DNA of 64,000 nucleotides from Pseudomonadota bacterium (GTDB taxonomy: Bacteria > Pseudomonadota > Alphaproteobacteria > Rhizobiales > Beijerinckiaceae). Below, in pieces: positions 1-7,397 of this stretch; the stretch's first letter is position 1; each line of letters begins with the position of its first letter. The DNA lies in NCBI GenBank assembly GCA_021813805.1, contig JAKAJL010000007.1, forward strand, positions 41,882 through 105,881. The letters are read 5' to 3'. The position numbers and the translations under genes were made by a program. The notes below the pieces were generated by a model that saw only the letters and a program-made list of their open reading frames with translations, did no database searches and was not told the DNA's origin.

Positions 1-2
1 AA

Positions 3-269
3 GTCTATCGCGGCATGATCGTCGGTCAGCACACACGCGAGAATGACCTCGAAGTCAATGTTCTCAAGGGCAAGAAGCTCACCAATATCCGCGCCGCCGG
101 CAAGGACGAGGCGGTGAAACTGACGCCGCCGATCCGGATGACGCTCGAAAAGGCTCTAGCCTATATCGAGGATGACGAGCTGGTGGAAGTCACGCCCAAG
201 TCCATCCGCCTTCGCAAGGCCTTGCTCGATCCCAACGACCGCAAGCGCGCCGAACGCGCCAAGGAATAA
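3..269 (+). CDS. typA: GTP-binding protein TypA/BipA, C-terminal end (partial)
   Basis: The reading frame is open from the left edge and gives 88 residues ending in a Lys/Arg-rich tail. The stretch [20 protein letters not shown] followed by [10 protein letters not shown] and [16 protein letters not shown] is the signature C-terminal domain of TypA/BipA, a translational GTPase that binds ribosomes and is needed for 50S assembly and stress adaptation. The GTPase domain lies outside the window. The stop is followed by an 84-bp gap to actS on the same strand. The family call is firm; only the length is truncated by the window. Confidence 0.93.
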   Translation, partial: VYRGMIVGQHTRENDLEVNVLKGKKLTNIRAAGKDEAVKLTPPIRMTLEKALAYIEDDELVEVTPKSIRLRKALLDPNDRKRAERAKE

Positions 270-353
270 ATTTTTCATCTCATCCGCCGCCAGACCCGGA
301 TAGTTGTCGGGCGGCGGGCGACCCCGCCATCGTTTCTTGAGGTCCTGTGTCCC

Positions 354-1691
354 ATGGAACCAAGGCCTATCGCCCCGATGTTCGGCCGCGAAGGCCGCAA
401 TTTGCGGATCGAAACGCTGACGCAATTGCGATGGCTCGCGCTGTTCGGACAGCTTTTTACGGTTTTGGCGATCGCTTTCGGTTTCAAATTCGACATTCCG
501 CTGCGCTGGTGTCTAACGGTCATCGGCGCCTCGGTCGTCTTAAATGTTTTTATCGAACTCTATTATCCCAAAACGCTTCGGCTCCAAGAACGCCCGGCGA
601 TGTCACTGCTAGCTTTCGATATTCTACAGCTTTCAACATTGCTTTTCTTGGTCGGAGGCCTCGACAATCCGTTTTTCATCCTGCTTTTGGCTCCGGTCAC
701 CATCGCGGCCGTCTCCCTTCGTCCGCGCCAGATCGTGGCGATCGTTCTTCTGGCTCTGGCTTGCGCCGGCTTCCTCAGCATATATCACTGGCCATTGCCG
801 TGGTTTCCGGGCGCCGCGCTGGAATTGCCGCTGCTTTATCGATTCGGCGTCTCAATCGCCTTCCTTGTCGCGACTGCTTTCATTTGCACCTATGCCGCAC
901 AAGTCGCCCATGAAGCGAGAAACTTGAGCTTGGCCCTCACGGCGACCGAACTGGTCCTGGAGCGCGAAAATCATCTCTCGCGCCTTGATGGATTGGCTGC
1001 GGCCGCCGCTCACGAACTGGGAACGCCGCTCGCCACGATCACCGTCGTAAGCAAGGAATTGCGTCGCGCGAAATTGCCGGAGGAATTCACCGAAGACATC
1101 GATCTGCTCAACGAGCAGGCGCAAAGATGCCGAGATATCTTGGGGCGCATCACATCCCTGGCTTCAGAAGAGCATCCTCAGCTTGACCATATCAAATTGC
1201 GACATTGGATCGAAAATGTCGTCGCTCCTTTCCGTCGACGCCTCGTCGCCATCGAGATCGATGTGCAGGGCGAAGGAGACGAACCGGTTGTCGCCAACAA
1301 TCCCGCGCTCGCCTATGGCATCGGCAATTTTGTCGATAACGCGCTCGATTTCGCCCTAACCAAAGTCGTGGTGACCGCATCGTGGACCAGCGAAAAAGTG
1401 AAAATTCGGATTTCCGACGATGGTCCCGGGTTTTCCAATGAAATTCTGACGCAAATCGGCGAACCTTATCTCAAGGGGAAAGCGAATCGCCGTCTAAAGG
1501 CAGGAAATGTAGCGGGAATGGGTTTGGGGATTTTCATTTCCAAGACCTTGTTGGAGCGAACTGGCGCCAAACTCCATTTCGCGAACCTCGGCGGGGCGGT
1601 CGTGGACGTTGTTTGGAGCCGACAACAATTGGAGTCCAGCCCAAAATTTTCACTTTCTCCCTTGTCATCCGCTCCAGACCGCCTTTCATAG
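354..1691 (+). CDS. actS: Redox-sensing membrane histidine kinase ActS (RegB/PrrB family)
   Basis: This 445-residue protein has about six hydrophobic segments in residues 25–195, then a kinase core. The quinone-sensing heptad typical of RegB/PrrB, GGLDNPF, is at residues 101–107. The H-box AAAAHELGTPL carries the phospho-accepting His220, and Cys259 in the context QRCRDIL matches the redox-active cysteine of RegB. The G1 (DDGPGF) and G2 (GMGLGIF) ATP-binding boxes follow. In characterised relatives the kinase senses the ubiquinone pool and phosphorylates ActR/RegA to control respiration, carbon fixation and nitrogen fixation. It lies directly upstream of actR, 81 bp from the preferred start. 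The initiating ATG has TTGAGG about 10 bases upstream. Confidence 0.93.
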   Translation: MEPRPIAPMFGREGRNLRIETLTQLRWLALFGQLFTVLAIAFGFKFDIPLRWCLTVIGASVVLNVFIELYYPKTLRLQERPAMSLLAFDILQLSTLLFLVGGLDNPFFILLLAPVTIAAVSLRPRQIVAIVLLALACAGFLSIYHWPLPWFPGAALELPLLYRFGVSIAFLVATAFICTYAAQVAHEARNLSLALTATELVLERENHLSRLDGLAAAAAHELGTPLATITVVSKELRRAKLPEEFTEDIDLLNEQAQRCRDILGRITSLASEEHPQLDHIKLRHWIENVVAPFRRRLVAIEIDVQGEGDEPVVANNPALAYGIGNFVDNALDFALTKVVVTASWTSEKVKIRISDDGPGFSNEILTQIGEPYLKGKANRRLKAGNVAGMGLGIFISKTLLERTGAKLHFANLGGAVVDVVWSRQQLESSPKFSLSPLSSAPDRLS

Positions 1692-1772
1692 AGGCATCGA
1701 ACAGCCGGGGTTGCGGGTCGGCCCATCGTGAACAGGCCCGATCAGAGGCGCACCGTGGAGAATGGCGACGAA

Positions 1773-2342
1773 ATGACAGCCGAACAACCGAACGAAGCAC
1801 GGCTTTTGTTCGAGAAAGATCCGCGCCTTCTGATCGTGGATGATGATCGGCCGTTCCTCAGCCGTCTCGCCAAAGCGATGGCCGCACGAGGCTTCAATGT
1901 GACGATGGCCGAGTCGGTCGCCGAAGCCTTGGCCGCGATTCGGGCCGAACCGCCGGCTTTCGCAATCATCGACATGCGCCTTGCCGACGGAAACGGCCTC
2001 GATGTGATCACCGAGTTGAAAACGCGCCGCCCCGACGCACGAGGCGTCATTCTGACCGGCTATGGCAATATTTCTTCCGCCGTGATCGCCATCAAACTCG
2101 GAGCCTTCGATTATTTGGCCAAGCCTGCCGACGCCGATGAGGTCTTTCTCGCCTTGATGAACGGCGAATCTGCGGCGGCGGGACCGGTGCCCCCCAATCC
2201 GATGTCCGCGGAACGGGTTCGGTGGGAACATATCCAGCGTATTTATGAACTTTGCGAGAGAAATGTCTCCGAGACTGCGCGTCGCCTCAATATGCATCGG
2301 CGTACGTTGCAGCGCATCCTCGCCAAACGCGCGCCGCGCTGA
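1773..2342 (+). CDS. actR: Response regulator ActR (RegA/PrrA family)
   Basis: An N-terminal receiver domain (LLIVDDD; phospho-acceptor Asp67 in IIDMRLADG; conserved Lys in YLAKPAD) is joined by a short linker to a Fis-type helix-turn-helix at the C-terminus (NVSETARRLNMHRRTLQRIL). This is the compact architecture of RegA/PrrA/ActR, the partner of the kinase encoded just upstream. The frame extends upstream to a GTG at 1728. The ATG at 1773 gives 189 residues, the usual family length, and has GGAGA a little upstream, so I prefer it. The gene converges on dnaQ with only 34 bp between the stops. Confidence 0.92.
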   Translation: MTAEQPNEARLLFEKDPRLLIVDDDRPFLSRLAKAMAARGFNVTMAESVAEALAAIRAEPPAFAIIDMRLADGNGLDVITELKTRRPDARGVILTGYGNISSAVIAIKLGAFDYLAKPADADEVFLALMNGESAAAGPVPPNPMSAERVRWEHIQRIYELCERNVSETARRLNMHRRTLQRILAKRAPR

Positions 2343-2376
2343 CCTATTGGCGCTGGCGATCCGGCACTTTAGAGGT

Positions 2377-3081
2377 TCATGCTTTAGCTGCGCCAAGATA
2401 GCGCTCCCAGAGCGCCTTGCCGCCGAGCCCTTGGATCAGCGCCCTGTGGGCGTCCCGCTCATTCTCAGCCAAGGCCGCGGGCAAATCGCCCGGACGGCTC
2501 CGCAACAAGTCCAATTCGGTCGCGCTCGGCGTGATTTTTTTAACCACCTGCAAAGTCAAGACAGTTTGCCGCCCTCCACGTAGTTCCGTATAAACCTCGG
2601 CCAGGATTTCGGCGTCGATCAATGCGCCATGTTTGACACGGCGGCTGCGATCGACGCCGAATCTGTTGCAAAGGGCATCGAGCGAATTTGACTGCGCCGG
2701 AAATTTTTTTCGCGCCAGCGCCAAAGTGTCGACGATCGTATTTTGTTCCAAAACGCCGCGGCCGACGCGCCGCAACTCGGCATTGATGAAACCCAGATCG
2801 AACTCGGCATTATGGGCGACGATCGGATCATTACCGATAAACGAAATAAATTCATCAACAACATCCAAAAATTTAGGTTTATCTGATACCATCTCATTTG
2901 ATATGCCGTGAACCCTAAAAGCAGAATCTGGTATCTCTCGTTCAGGATTGATATAATAATGAAACGTATTTTTTGACTTTATACCATTAATAAGCTCCAA
3001 CGCAGCAATTTCTACGATGCGATCTCCCGCATTTGCCTCAAGGCCCGTTGTTTCTGTATCGATGACAATTTCACGCAACAT
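2377..3081 (-). CDS. dnaQ: DNA polymerase III epsilon subunit (3'-5' proofreading exonuclease)
   Basis: The 234-residue product has the DEDDh exonuclease motifs: DTETTG at residues 8–13, AHNAEFDLGF for motif II, and HGALIDAEIL for motif III. It is the proofreading subunit of the replicative polymerase. It is the last of four minus-strand genes (ppsR, aroE, coaE, dnaQ) leading away from the candidate replication origin. The first third of the gene is unusually AT-rich: 2821–3000 is about 32% G+C by hand count. That base use is unlike the rest of the window, although the protein motifs are intact. Confidence 0.95.
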   Translation of the reverse strand: MLREIVIDTETTGLEANAGDRIVEIAALELINGIKSKNTFHYYINPEREIPDSAFRVHGISNEMVSDKPKFLDVVDEFISFIGNDPIVAHNAEFDLGFINAELRRVGRGVLEQNTIVDTLALARKKFPAQSNSLDALCNRFGVDRSRRVKHGALIDAEILAEVYTELRGGRQTVLTLQVVKKITPSATELDLLRSRPGDLPAALAENERDAHRALIQGLGGKALWERYLGAAKA

Positions 3082-3122
3082 TTGAAGATCCAGTTCGATG
3101 GCCTGGTTTGCGAGGTTGAAAT

Positions 3123-3713
3123 CTATTTATCAATTTGCGCGAGTGCGGCAATAACATTACGGATCTGTCGTCGCACCGATTCGAAGCCAAATTCCGTTTT
3201 CACAATAAATTGTGCAGACTTTCTTTTTTTTGTGTCAGGAATCTGACGCTTCAAGATGTTAAAAAATTTATCTTCATCCATCAAGTCCCGGGATAAAACA
3301 CGCTCACGCTGAACCTCTTTCGGAGCCGTAACGACAATGATGGCGTCAACGCGCCGCCAGGTATCCGTTTCGAAAAGCAGCGGAACGTCAAGCACAACGA
3401 TTCTTGCCCCTCCTTTTTTTTGATCGCAAATGAATTTGTTACGTTCGCTCTCGACAATAGGATGGATCATTTCCTCCAACGCCGCCATGGCTTCCCGATC
3501 ATCGAGTACCTGGGATCCGAGGCGGCCACGATCGATTTTGCCATCAACCACCGCCTCAGGAAAACGCGCCGCCACGGCCGCTGGCGGTTCGCCGGCGTAA
3601 ACCCGATGAACGCATCGGTCGGCGTCGAAAACGGGAACGCCGAACGCCCGGAACATGGCCGCCGTCGTCGATTTTCCCATGCCAATGGAGCCGGTCAAAC
3701 CGAGAACAATCAT
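3123..3713 (-). CDS. coaE: Dephospho-CoA kinase
   Basis: This 196-residue P-loop kinase begins with the Walker A motif GLTGSIGMGKST (residues 5–16) and has VFDADRCVH and LDVPLLFET, all hallmarks of CoaE. CoaE phosphorylates the ribose 3'-OH of dephospho-CoA in the last step of coenzyme A synthesis. Its ATG overlaps the aroE stop by 4 bp (ATGA), which indicates translational coupling. The order aroE–coaE–dnaQ is standard near the origin in Rhizobiales. The 3' half is AT-rich and its product is rich in Lys, Ile and Asn, in contrast to the GC-rich first part. Confidence 0.95.
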   Translation of the reverse strand: MIVLGLTGSIGMGKSTTAAMFRAFGVPVFDADRCVHRVYAGEPPAAVAARFPEAVVDGKIDRGRLGSQVLDDREAMAALEEMIHPIVESERNKFICDQKKGGARIVVLDVPLLFETDTWRRVDAIIVVTAPKEVQRERVLSRDLMDEDKFFNILKRQIPDTKKRKSAQFIVKTEFGFESVRRQIRNVIAALAQIDK

Positions 3714-4564
3714 GATTTAGGCCGCAGCAGATCCTGTTCGACCAATCGGCGCAAATCCGGCGTCACTTCTGGCCGTAGTCCGAACCACCTCTCGAAGGCC
3801 GGCGCCGCCTGATGAAGCAACATTCCCAACCCCCCGACAATTCGCAAGCCACGCTTTCGCGCCTCACGCAGAAGCGCGGTCTCCAGAGGCGCATAAACGA
3901 TGTCATAGACAATAGCTTCCTCCGGCAAGCGCTCCAGCGAAACTTCGAGCGGCGGTTGCCCCACCATTCCAAGCGAAGTCGTATTCACAAGCAGGTCCGC
4001 TTCATCGAAGGACGTATGACCCGCCTCCAGACGCCGGGGCCGAATCTTCCGGAAACCCCAGCCGCTTATTTCCTTGACCAAATGCTCCATTCGCTCAAGC
4101 GAACGATTCACGATCGTGATTTCCGGAACGCCGCGCTTGGCCAAAGCCGCAATCACCGCGCGCGCCGCTCCTCCGGCGCCGATGACCGCCGCATGTCGGC
4201 AATTCTCGCCCCAGTTTGGCTCTTCCGAATCAATATTAGCAAGAAATCCTTCAATATCCGTATTGTCGCCAAGACGCTTTCCGCGATCCAACCAAACTGT
4301 ATTCACAGATTTTGTTTTTCTTGCTTCTTCCGTCAATTCATCGCAATTAGCGAATGCTATTTCTTTATAAGGAATAGTTACATTTCCGCCACAAAATCCC
4401 TCATTTTCGAAATTTTTTATAAATGATTGTATATTGTCTTTTCCAACTGATTTTGCCAAATATTCGCCATTTATTTCATATTTTTTTATCCAAAAATTAT
4501 GAATTATAGGCGACCTGCTGTGACTTATCGGAAAACCGACGACAAAAGCGCGTTTCATATTCAC
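3710..4564 (-). CDS. aroE: Shikimate dehydrogenase
   Basis: The 284-residue protein has the shikimate-binding motif PISHSRSP (residues 12–19), the catalytic-lysine motif VTIPYKE, the NADP-binding GAGGAAR and the closing NTTSLGM. It reduces 3-dehydroshikimate to shikimate with NADPH in aromatic amino-acid synthesis. It overlaps coaE by 4 bp. The sequence coding for the N-terminal substrate domain is extremely AT-rich (4321–4500 is about 28% G+C) and the protein there is dominated by Lys, Asn and Ile. Composition then switches to GC-rich near the start of the NADP domain (about residue 110–125). maf, usually found between ppsR and aroE in this cluster, is missing here. Confidence 0.95.
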   Translation of the reverse strand: MNMKRAFVVGFPISHSRSPIIHNFWIKKYEINGEYLAKSVGKDNIQSFIKNFENEGFCGGNVTIPYKEIAFANCDELTEEARKTKSVNTVWLDRGKRLGDNTDIEGFLANIDSEEPNWGENCRHAAVIGAGGAARAVIAALAKRGVPEITIVNRSLERMEHLVKEISGWGFRKIRPRRLEAGHTSFDEADLLVNTTSLGMVGQPPLEVSLERLPEEAIVYDIVYAPLETALLREARKRGLRIVGGLGMLLHQAAPAFERWFGLRPEVTPDLRRLVEQDLLRPKS

Positions 4565-4600
4565 CTACATTTTCAACGTATTGACGTTTTTGCGGTTCAG

Positions 4601-5443
4601 TCAGCCTTCCGCGATGAACTGCAATCGATGATCGCGATAAAGATCCATGATCGCCGCCGCCGTTTCCTCGATCGAACGGCGTGAAACATCGATTGTGGCC
4701 CAGCCACGCTGCGCAAAAAGCCGACGCGACTGGTTCACTTCCTCAGCGACCGCGTCACGATCCACATAGGACGATTCCTGGCTCGCATTCAGGGACAAAA
4801 GCCTATTTTGCCGAATCTGGACAATCCGGTCAGGGCTCGCGAACAAACCAATAACGAGGGGTTTTCTGAGATTTTCGACGACGTCCGGAATGGGAACGCC
4901 GGGAACCAGGGGAACATTGGCCGTCTTTATCCCCTTGTTGGCGAGATAGATGCTCGTTGGCGTTTTCGACGTGCGACTCACTCCGAGAAGGACGACATCG
5001 GCGTTTTCGAGATCGACGGCGCTCTGGCCATCGTCATGCATCATCGTATAGTTCAAGGCGTCGATGCGCTTGAAATAATCGGCGTTCAAGACATGTTGGG
5101 CGCCAGGCTTGGGGCTGGACGCGGGTCCGATATAGGACTGAAAAATCCCCAGCACAGGCGCCAGAACCGAAATCGCCGGCGCGCCGATCTCGGCGCAGGC
5201 CTGTTCCAACCGTGCGCCCAACTCGCCGTCGACCAGAGTGTAAAGCACGATGCCCGGCGACGAGCGAACCCCCGCGATCACCCGGTCCAACTGATCATGG
5301 TTCCGGATCAGAGGATAGATATGTTCGATCGACGCGACGCCCTGATATTGAGCCGCCGCCGCCCGACTGACGTTGATAAGGGTTTCCCCGGTCGAATCGG
5401 AGACCAGATGAAGGTGGAAATAATTCCGGCTCACGGTGGCCAA
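4601..5443 (-). CDS. ppsR: PEP synthase / pyruvate,phosphate dikinase regulatory protein (DUF299)
   Basis: This 280-residue member of the DUF299 family (bifunctional ADP/Pi-dependent kinase–phosphorylase) starts [14 protein letters not shown] and carries the family P-loop GVSRTSKT at residues 154–161. Family members phosphorylate and dephosphorylate a threonine of PEP synthase or pyruvate,phosphate dikinase and so control the pyruvate–PEP switch. Which of the two is the target here cannot be read from the window. In Caulobacter and Rickettsia the orthologue flanks the replication origin opposite hemE, exactly the arrangement seen here. Confidence 0.92.
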   Translation of the reverse strand: MATVSRNYFHLHLVSDSTGETLINVSRAAAAQYQGVASIEHIYPLIRNHDQLDRVIAGVRSSPGIVLYTLVDGELGARLEQACAEIGAPAISVLAPVLGIFQSYIGPASSPKPGAQHVLNADYFKRIDALNYTMMHDDGQSAVDLENADVVLLGVSRTSKTPTSIYLANKGIKTANVPLVPGVPIPDVVENLRKPLVIGLFASPDRIVQIRQNRLLSLNASQESSYVDRDAVAEEVNQSRRLFAQRGWATIDVSRRSIEETAAAIMDLYRDHRLQFIAEG

Positions 5444-5852
5444 GCTCCCCTCGTCTCCTCCACACTAAAATCTCACTTATCCCCTGATTTTGTCGATGGG
5501 CCCTCACGTTTGTGAATATCAACGCGAAAGTCGGACAGGCTCCGGCGCCCCTGGCGACTGTGGGAGATTCGTCAGGAATTCTCAACACCCTATCAAATTG
5601 TATCTTTGACGGTCCTCAGGCCTTTGAAAGTGGGAATTCCGGGGATAAGCAGAGCCCGTCATCCATGATGAGTCGAACAAATTGCTAAAATGATTGGTAA
5701 AAATTTCGTTAACAGGATCCAGATTTTATCTGTCGCTTTTCGCCAAGCGCACAGCCGGTCGGGGATGCGTTGTGCGGCCTTTGGAATAAGGCTATTCCCC
5801 TGTCTAAAATAAAAAACAAGATTCAGATTCTCTATTAAAGGGTTGATCGGCG
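5444..5852. other. Candidate chromosomal replication origin (oriC), ppsR–hemE intergenic region
   Basis: This 409-bp gap separates divergent ppsR and hemE and holds no credible gene. In Caulobacter and Rickettsia the replication origin lies between these same two genes (established). Three near-DnaA boxes, each 7 of 9 to TTATCCACA, are visible: TTATCCCCT at 5477–5485 (plus), ATATTCACA at 5511–5519 (minus) and TTATCCCCG at 5640–5648 (minus). Four GANTC sites for the CcrM-type methylase lie at 5566, 5670, 5820 and 5826, where about 1.4 would be expected from composition. AT-rich stretches at about 5672–5735 and 5800–5842 could be unwinding elements. A TTAAC half-site resembling a CtrA box is at 5709. 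No perfect DnaA box is present, so the call rests mainly on context. Promoters of both flanking genes must also lie here. Confidence 0.65.
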
Positions 5853-6914
5853 GTGCAGCACAGCGGCAATCACAATCACGGTGCAAACAGCAAGCCGATG
5901 CTTGCGGTCCTCGATGGAAAGAAAACCAAAAACCGCCCGATCTGGCTCATGCGGCAGGCAGGCCGCTATCTGCCCGAATATCGACAAATCAGAGGCAAGG
6001 CGGATAATTTCATCGACTTCTGCTATTCGCCCGCGCTGGCCGCGGAAGCCACGCTTCAGCCGATCCGGAGATTTGGTTTCGACGCCGCCATTCTTTTCAG
6101 CGACATTCTCGTCGTGCCCGACGCCCTCGGACAAAAGGTGGTTTTCGAAACCGGCGAAGGTCCGCGTCTGCAGCCGATCATCGCCACGTCCGATATCGAA
6201 AAGCTTCCGCCCCTATCCCTGGATCGTCTGGCGCCCGTTTTCGAAACCATAGGTCGTGTGCGATCCAGCCTGCCGAAGGAAACGGCCTTCCTCGGCTTTT
6301 GCGGCGCGCCATGGACGGTGGCGAGCTATATGATTGCGGGACGAGGCACACCGGATCAGGCGCCTGCGCGCCTTTTCGCCTATCGCAATCCCGCCGGCTT
6401 CCAGCTTCTCATTGACAAGCTCGTCGCGGCCTCGATCGAATATCTTTCCACCCAGTTCCAGGCGGGCGTCGACGCCGCGCAGATTTTCGATTCCTGGGCA
6501 GGCGTTCTCCCAGCCGGGGAATTCGAACGTTGGTCTCTCGAGCCCATCAGGCAAATCATATCAGGCGTGCGACAACGAGCTCCTGCGGCGCGGATCATCG
6601 CCTTTCCCCGTGGAGCCGCGACCCGCTACGCCAATTTTTGCCAGATTTCGGGCGCCGACGCGCTTGGGCTCGATACCGCGATCGATCCTCGCTGGGCCGC
6701 CGCCCATCTTGCTCCCAATATTGTCGTCCAAGGCCAGCTTGACCCATTGGCGCTTCTGGCCGGCGGAACGGCGCAAGCTTCCGCCGTCGATCGGATCATG
6801 ACGGCCTATCGCGACCGCCCGCATGTTTTCAATCTCGGACACGGCATCCTCCCGGAAACGCCAATCGACCATGTCGCGACCCTGATCAAGCAGGTGAGAT
6901 CCTTCGAGGCATAA
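5853..6914 (+). CDS. hemE: Uroporphyrinogen decarboxylase
   Basis: The product (353 residues from a GTG start) has the HemE signatures RPIWLMRQAGRYLPEYR, with substrate-contacting arginines, and GFCGAPWTVASYM. It decarboxylates the four acetate side chains of uroporphyrinogen III to give coproporphyrinogen III. An internal ATG at 5898 would give 338 residues, closer to the usual length. The GTG has a weak AAAGGG upstream, whereas the ATG has no clear ribosome-binding site, so the start is unsettled. hemJ follows after one base, and the two form a short heme operon running away from the candidate origin. Confidence 0.95.
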   Translation: MQHSGNHNHGANSKPMLAVLDGKKTKNRPIWLMRQAGRYLPEYRQIRGKADNFIDFCYSPALAAEATLQPIRRFGFDAAILFSDILVVPDALGQKVVFETGEGPRLQPIIATSDIEKLPPLSLDRLAPVFETIGRVRSSLPKETAFLGFCGAPWTVASYMIAGRGTPDQAPARLFAYRNPAGFQLLIDKLVAASIEYLSTQFQAGVDAAQIFDSWAGVLPAGEFERWSLEPIRQIISGVRQRAPAARIIAFPRGAATRYANFCQISGADALGLDTAIDPRWAAAHLAPNIVVQGQLDPLALLAGGTAQASAVDRIMTAYRDRPHVFNLGHGILPETPIDHVATLIKQVRSFEA

Positions 6915-6915
6915 A

Positions 6916-7341
6916 ATGTATTTGTGGATCAAAGCGTTACATGTCATATCCATCATTTCCTGGATGGCGGGCATGCTCTATCTGCCTCGGCTCTTCGTCT
7001 ATCATACCGACGCCGCGCCCAAATCGGATAAGTCCGAAACATTCAAGATCATGGAAAGGCGGTTGCTTTTCGGAATCATGACGCCGGCGATGGTCGTTGC
7101 CTGGCTCACCGGCCTGTCTCTCGCCACGGAAGCCGGATTTTTCCGTTCGCCATGGTTTCACGCCAAGCTTCTGTTCGTCAGCCTGATGACACTCTCTCAT
7201 TTCATGTTGGCGAAATACCGCCGTGACTTCAGTTTGGACCTGAATGCCCGTTCGAGCGGATTTTATCGGGTGATCAATGAAATCCCAACGCTTCTGATGA
7301 TCTTCGTTGTCGTTCTGGTGATCGTGAAGCCCTTTGGTTGA
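6916..7341 (+). CDS. hemJ: Protoporphyrinogen IX oxidase HemJ
   Basis: This 141-residue membrane protein has four predicted transmembrane helices and the HemJ features LHVISIISWMAGMLYLPRLF near the N-terminus (conserved His10) and FHAKLLFV (conserved Lys). HemJ oxidises protoporphyrinogen IX to protoporphyrin IX in many alphaproteobacteria that lack HemG or HemY-type oxidases. It starts one base after the hemE stop and is clearly co-transcribed. In many Rhizobiales the next gene is rho; here an M3 peptidase follows, so the usual gene order is broken at this point. Confidence 0.92.
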   Translation: MYLWIKALHVISIISWMAGMLYLPRLFVYHTDAAPKSDKSETFKIMERRLLFGIMTPAMVVAWLTGLSLATEAGFFRSPWFHAKLLFVSLMTLSHFMLAKYRRDFSLDLNARSSGFYRVINEIPTLLMIFVVVLVIVKPFG

Positions 7342-7397
7342 GCGGGATGGCGTCGCCGCGGACTCTGTCCTATCTCTGGCGGGAACCGGAGATTGTC

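Noticed and set aside
5591..5603. TATCAAATTGTAT in the candidate origin as an IHF site
   Set aside because: It matches the ATCAA half but fails in the TTR half of the consensus, so it was not annotated as a site.
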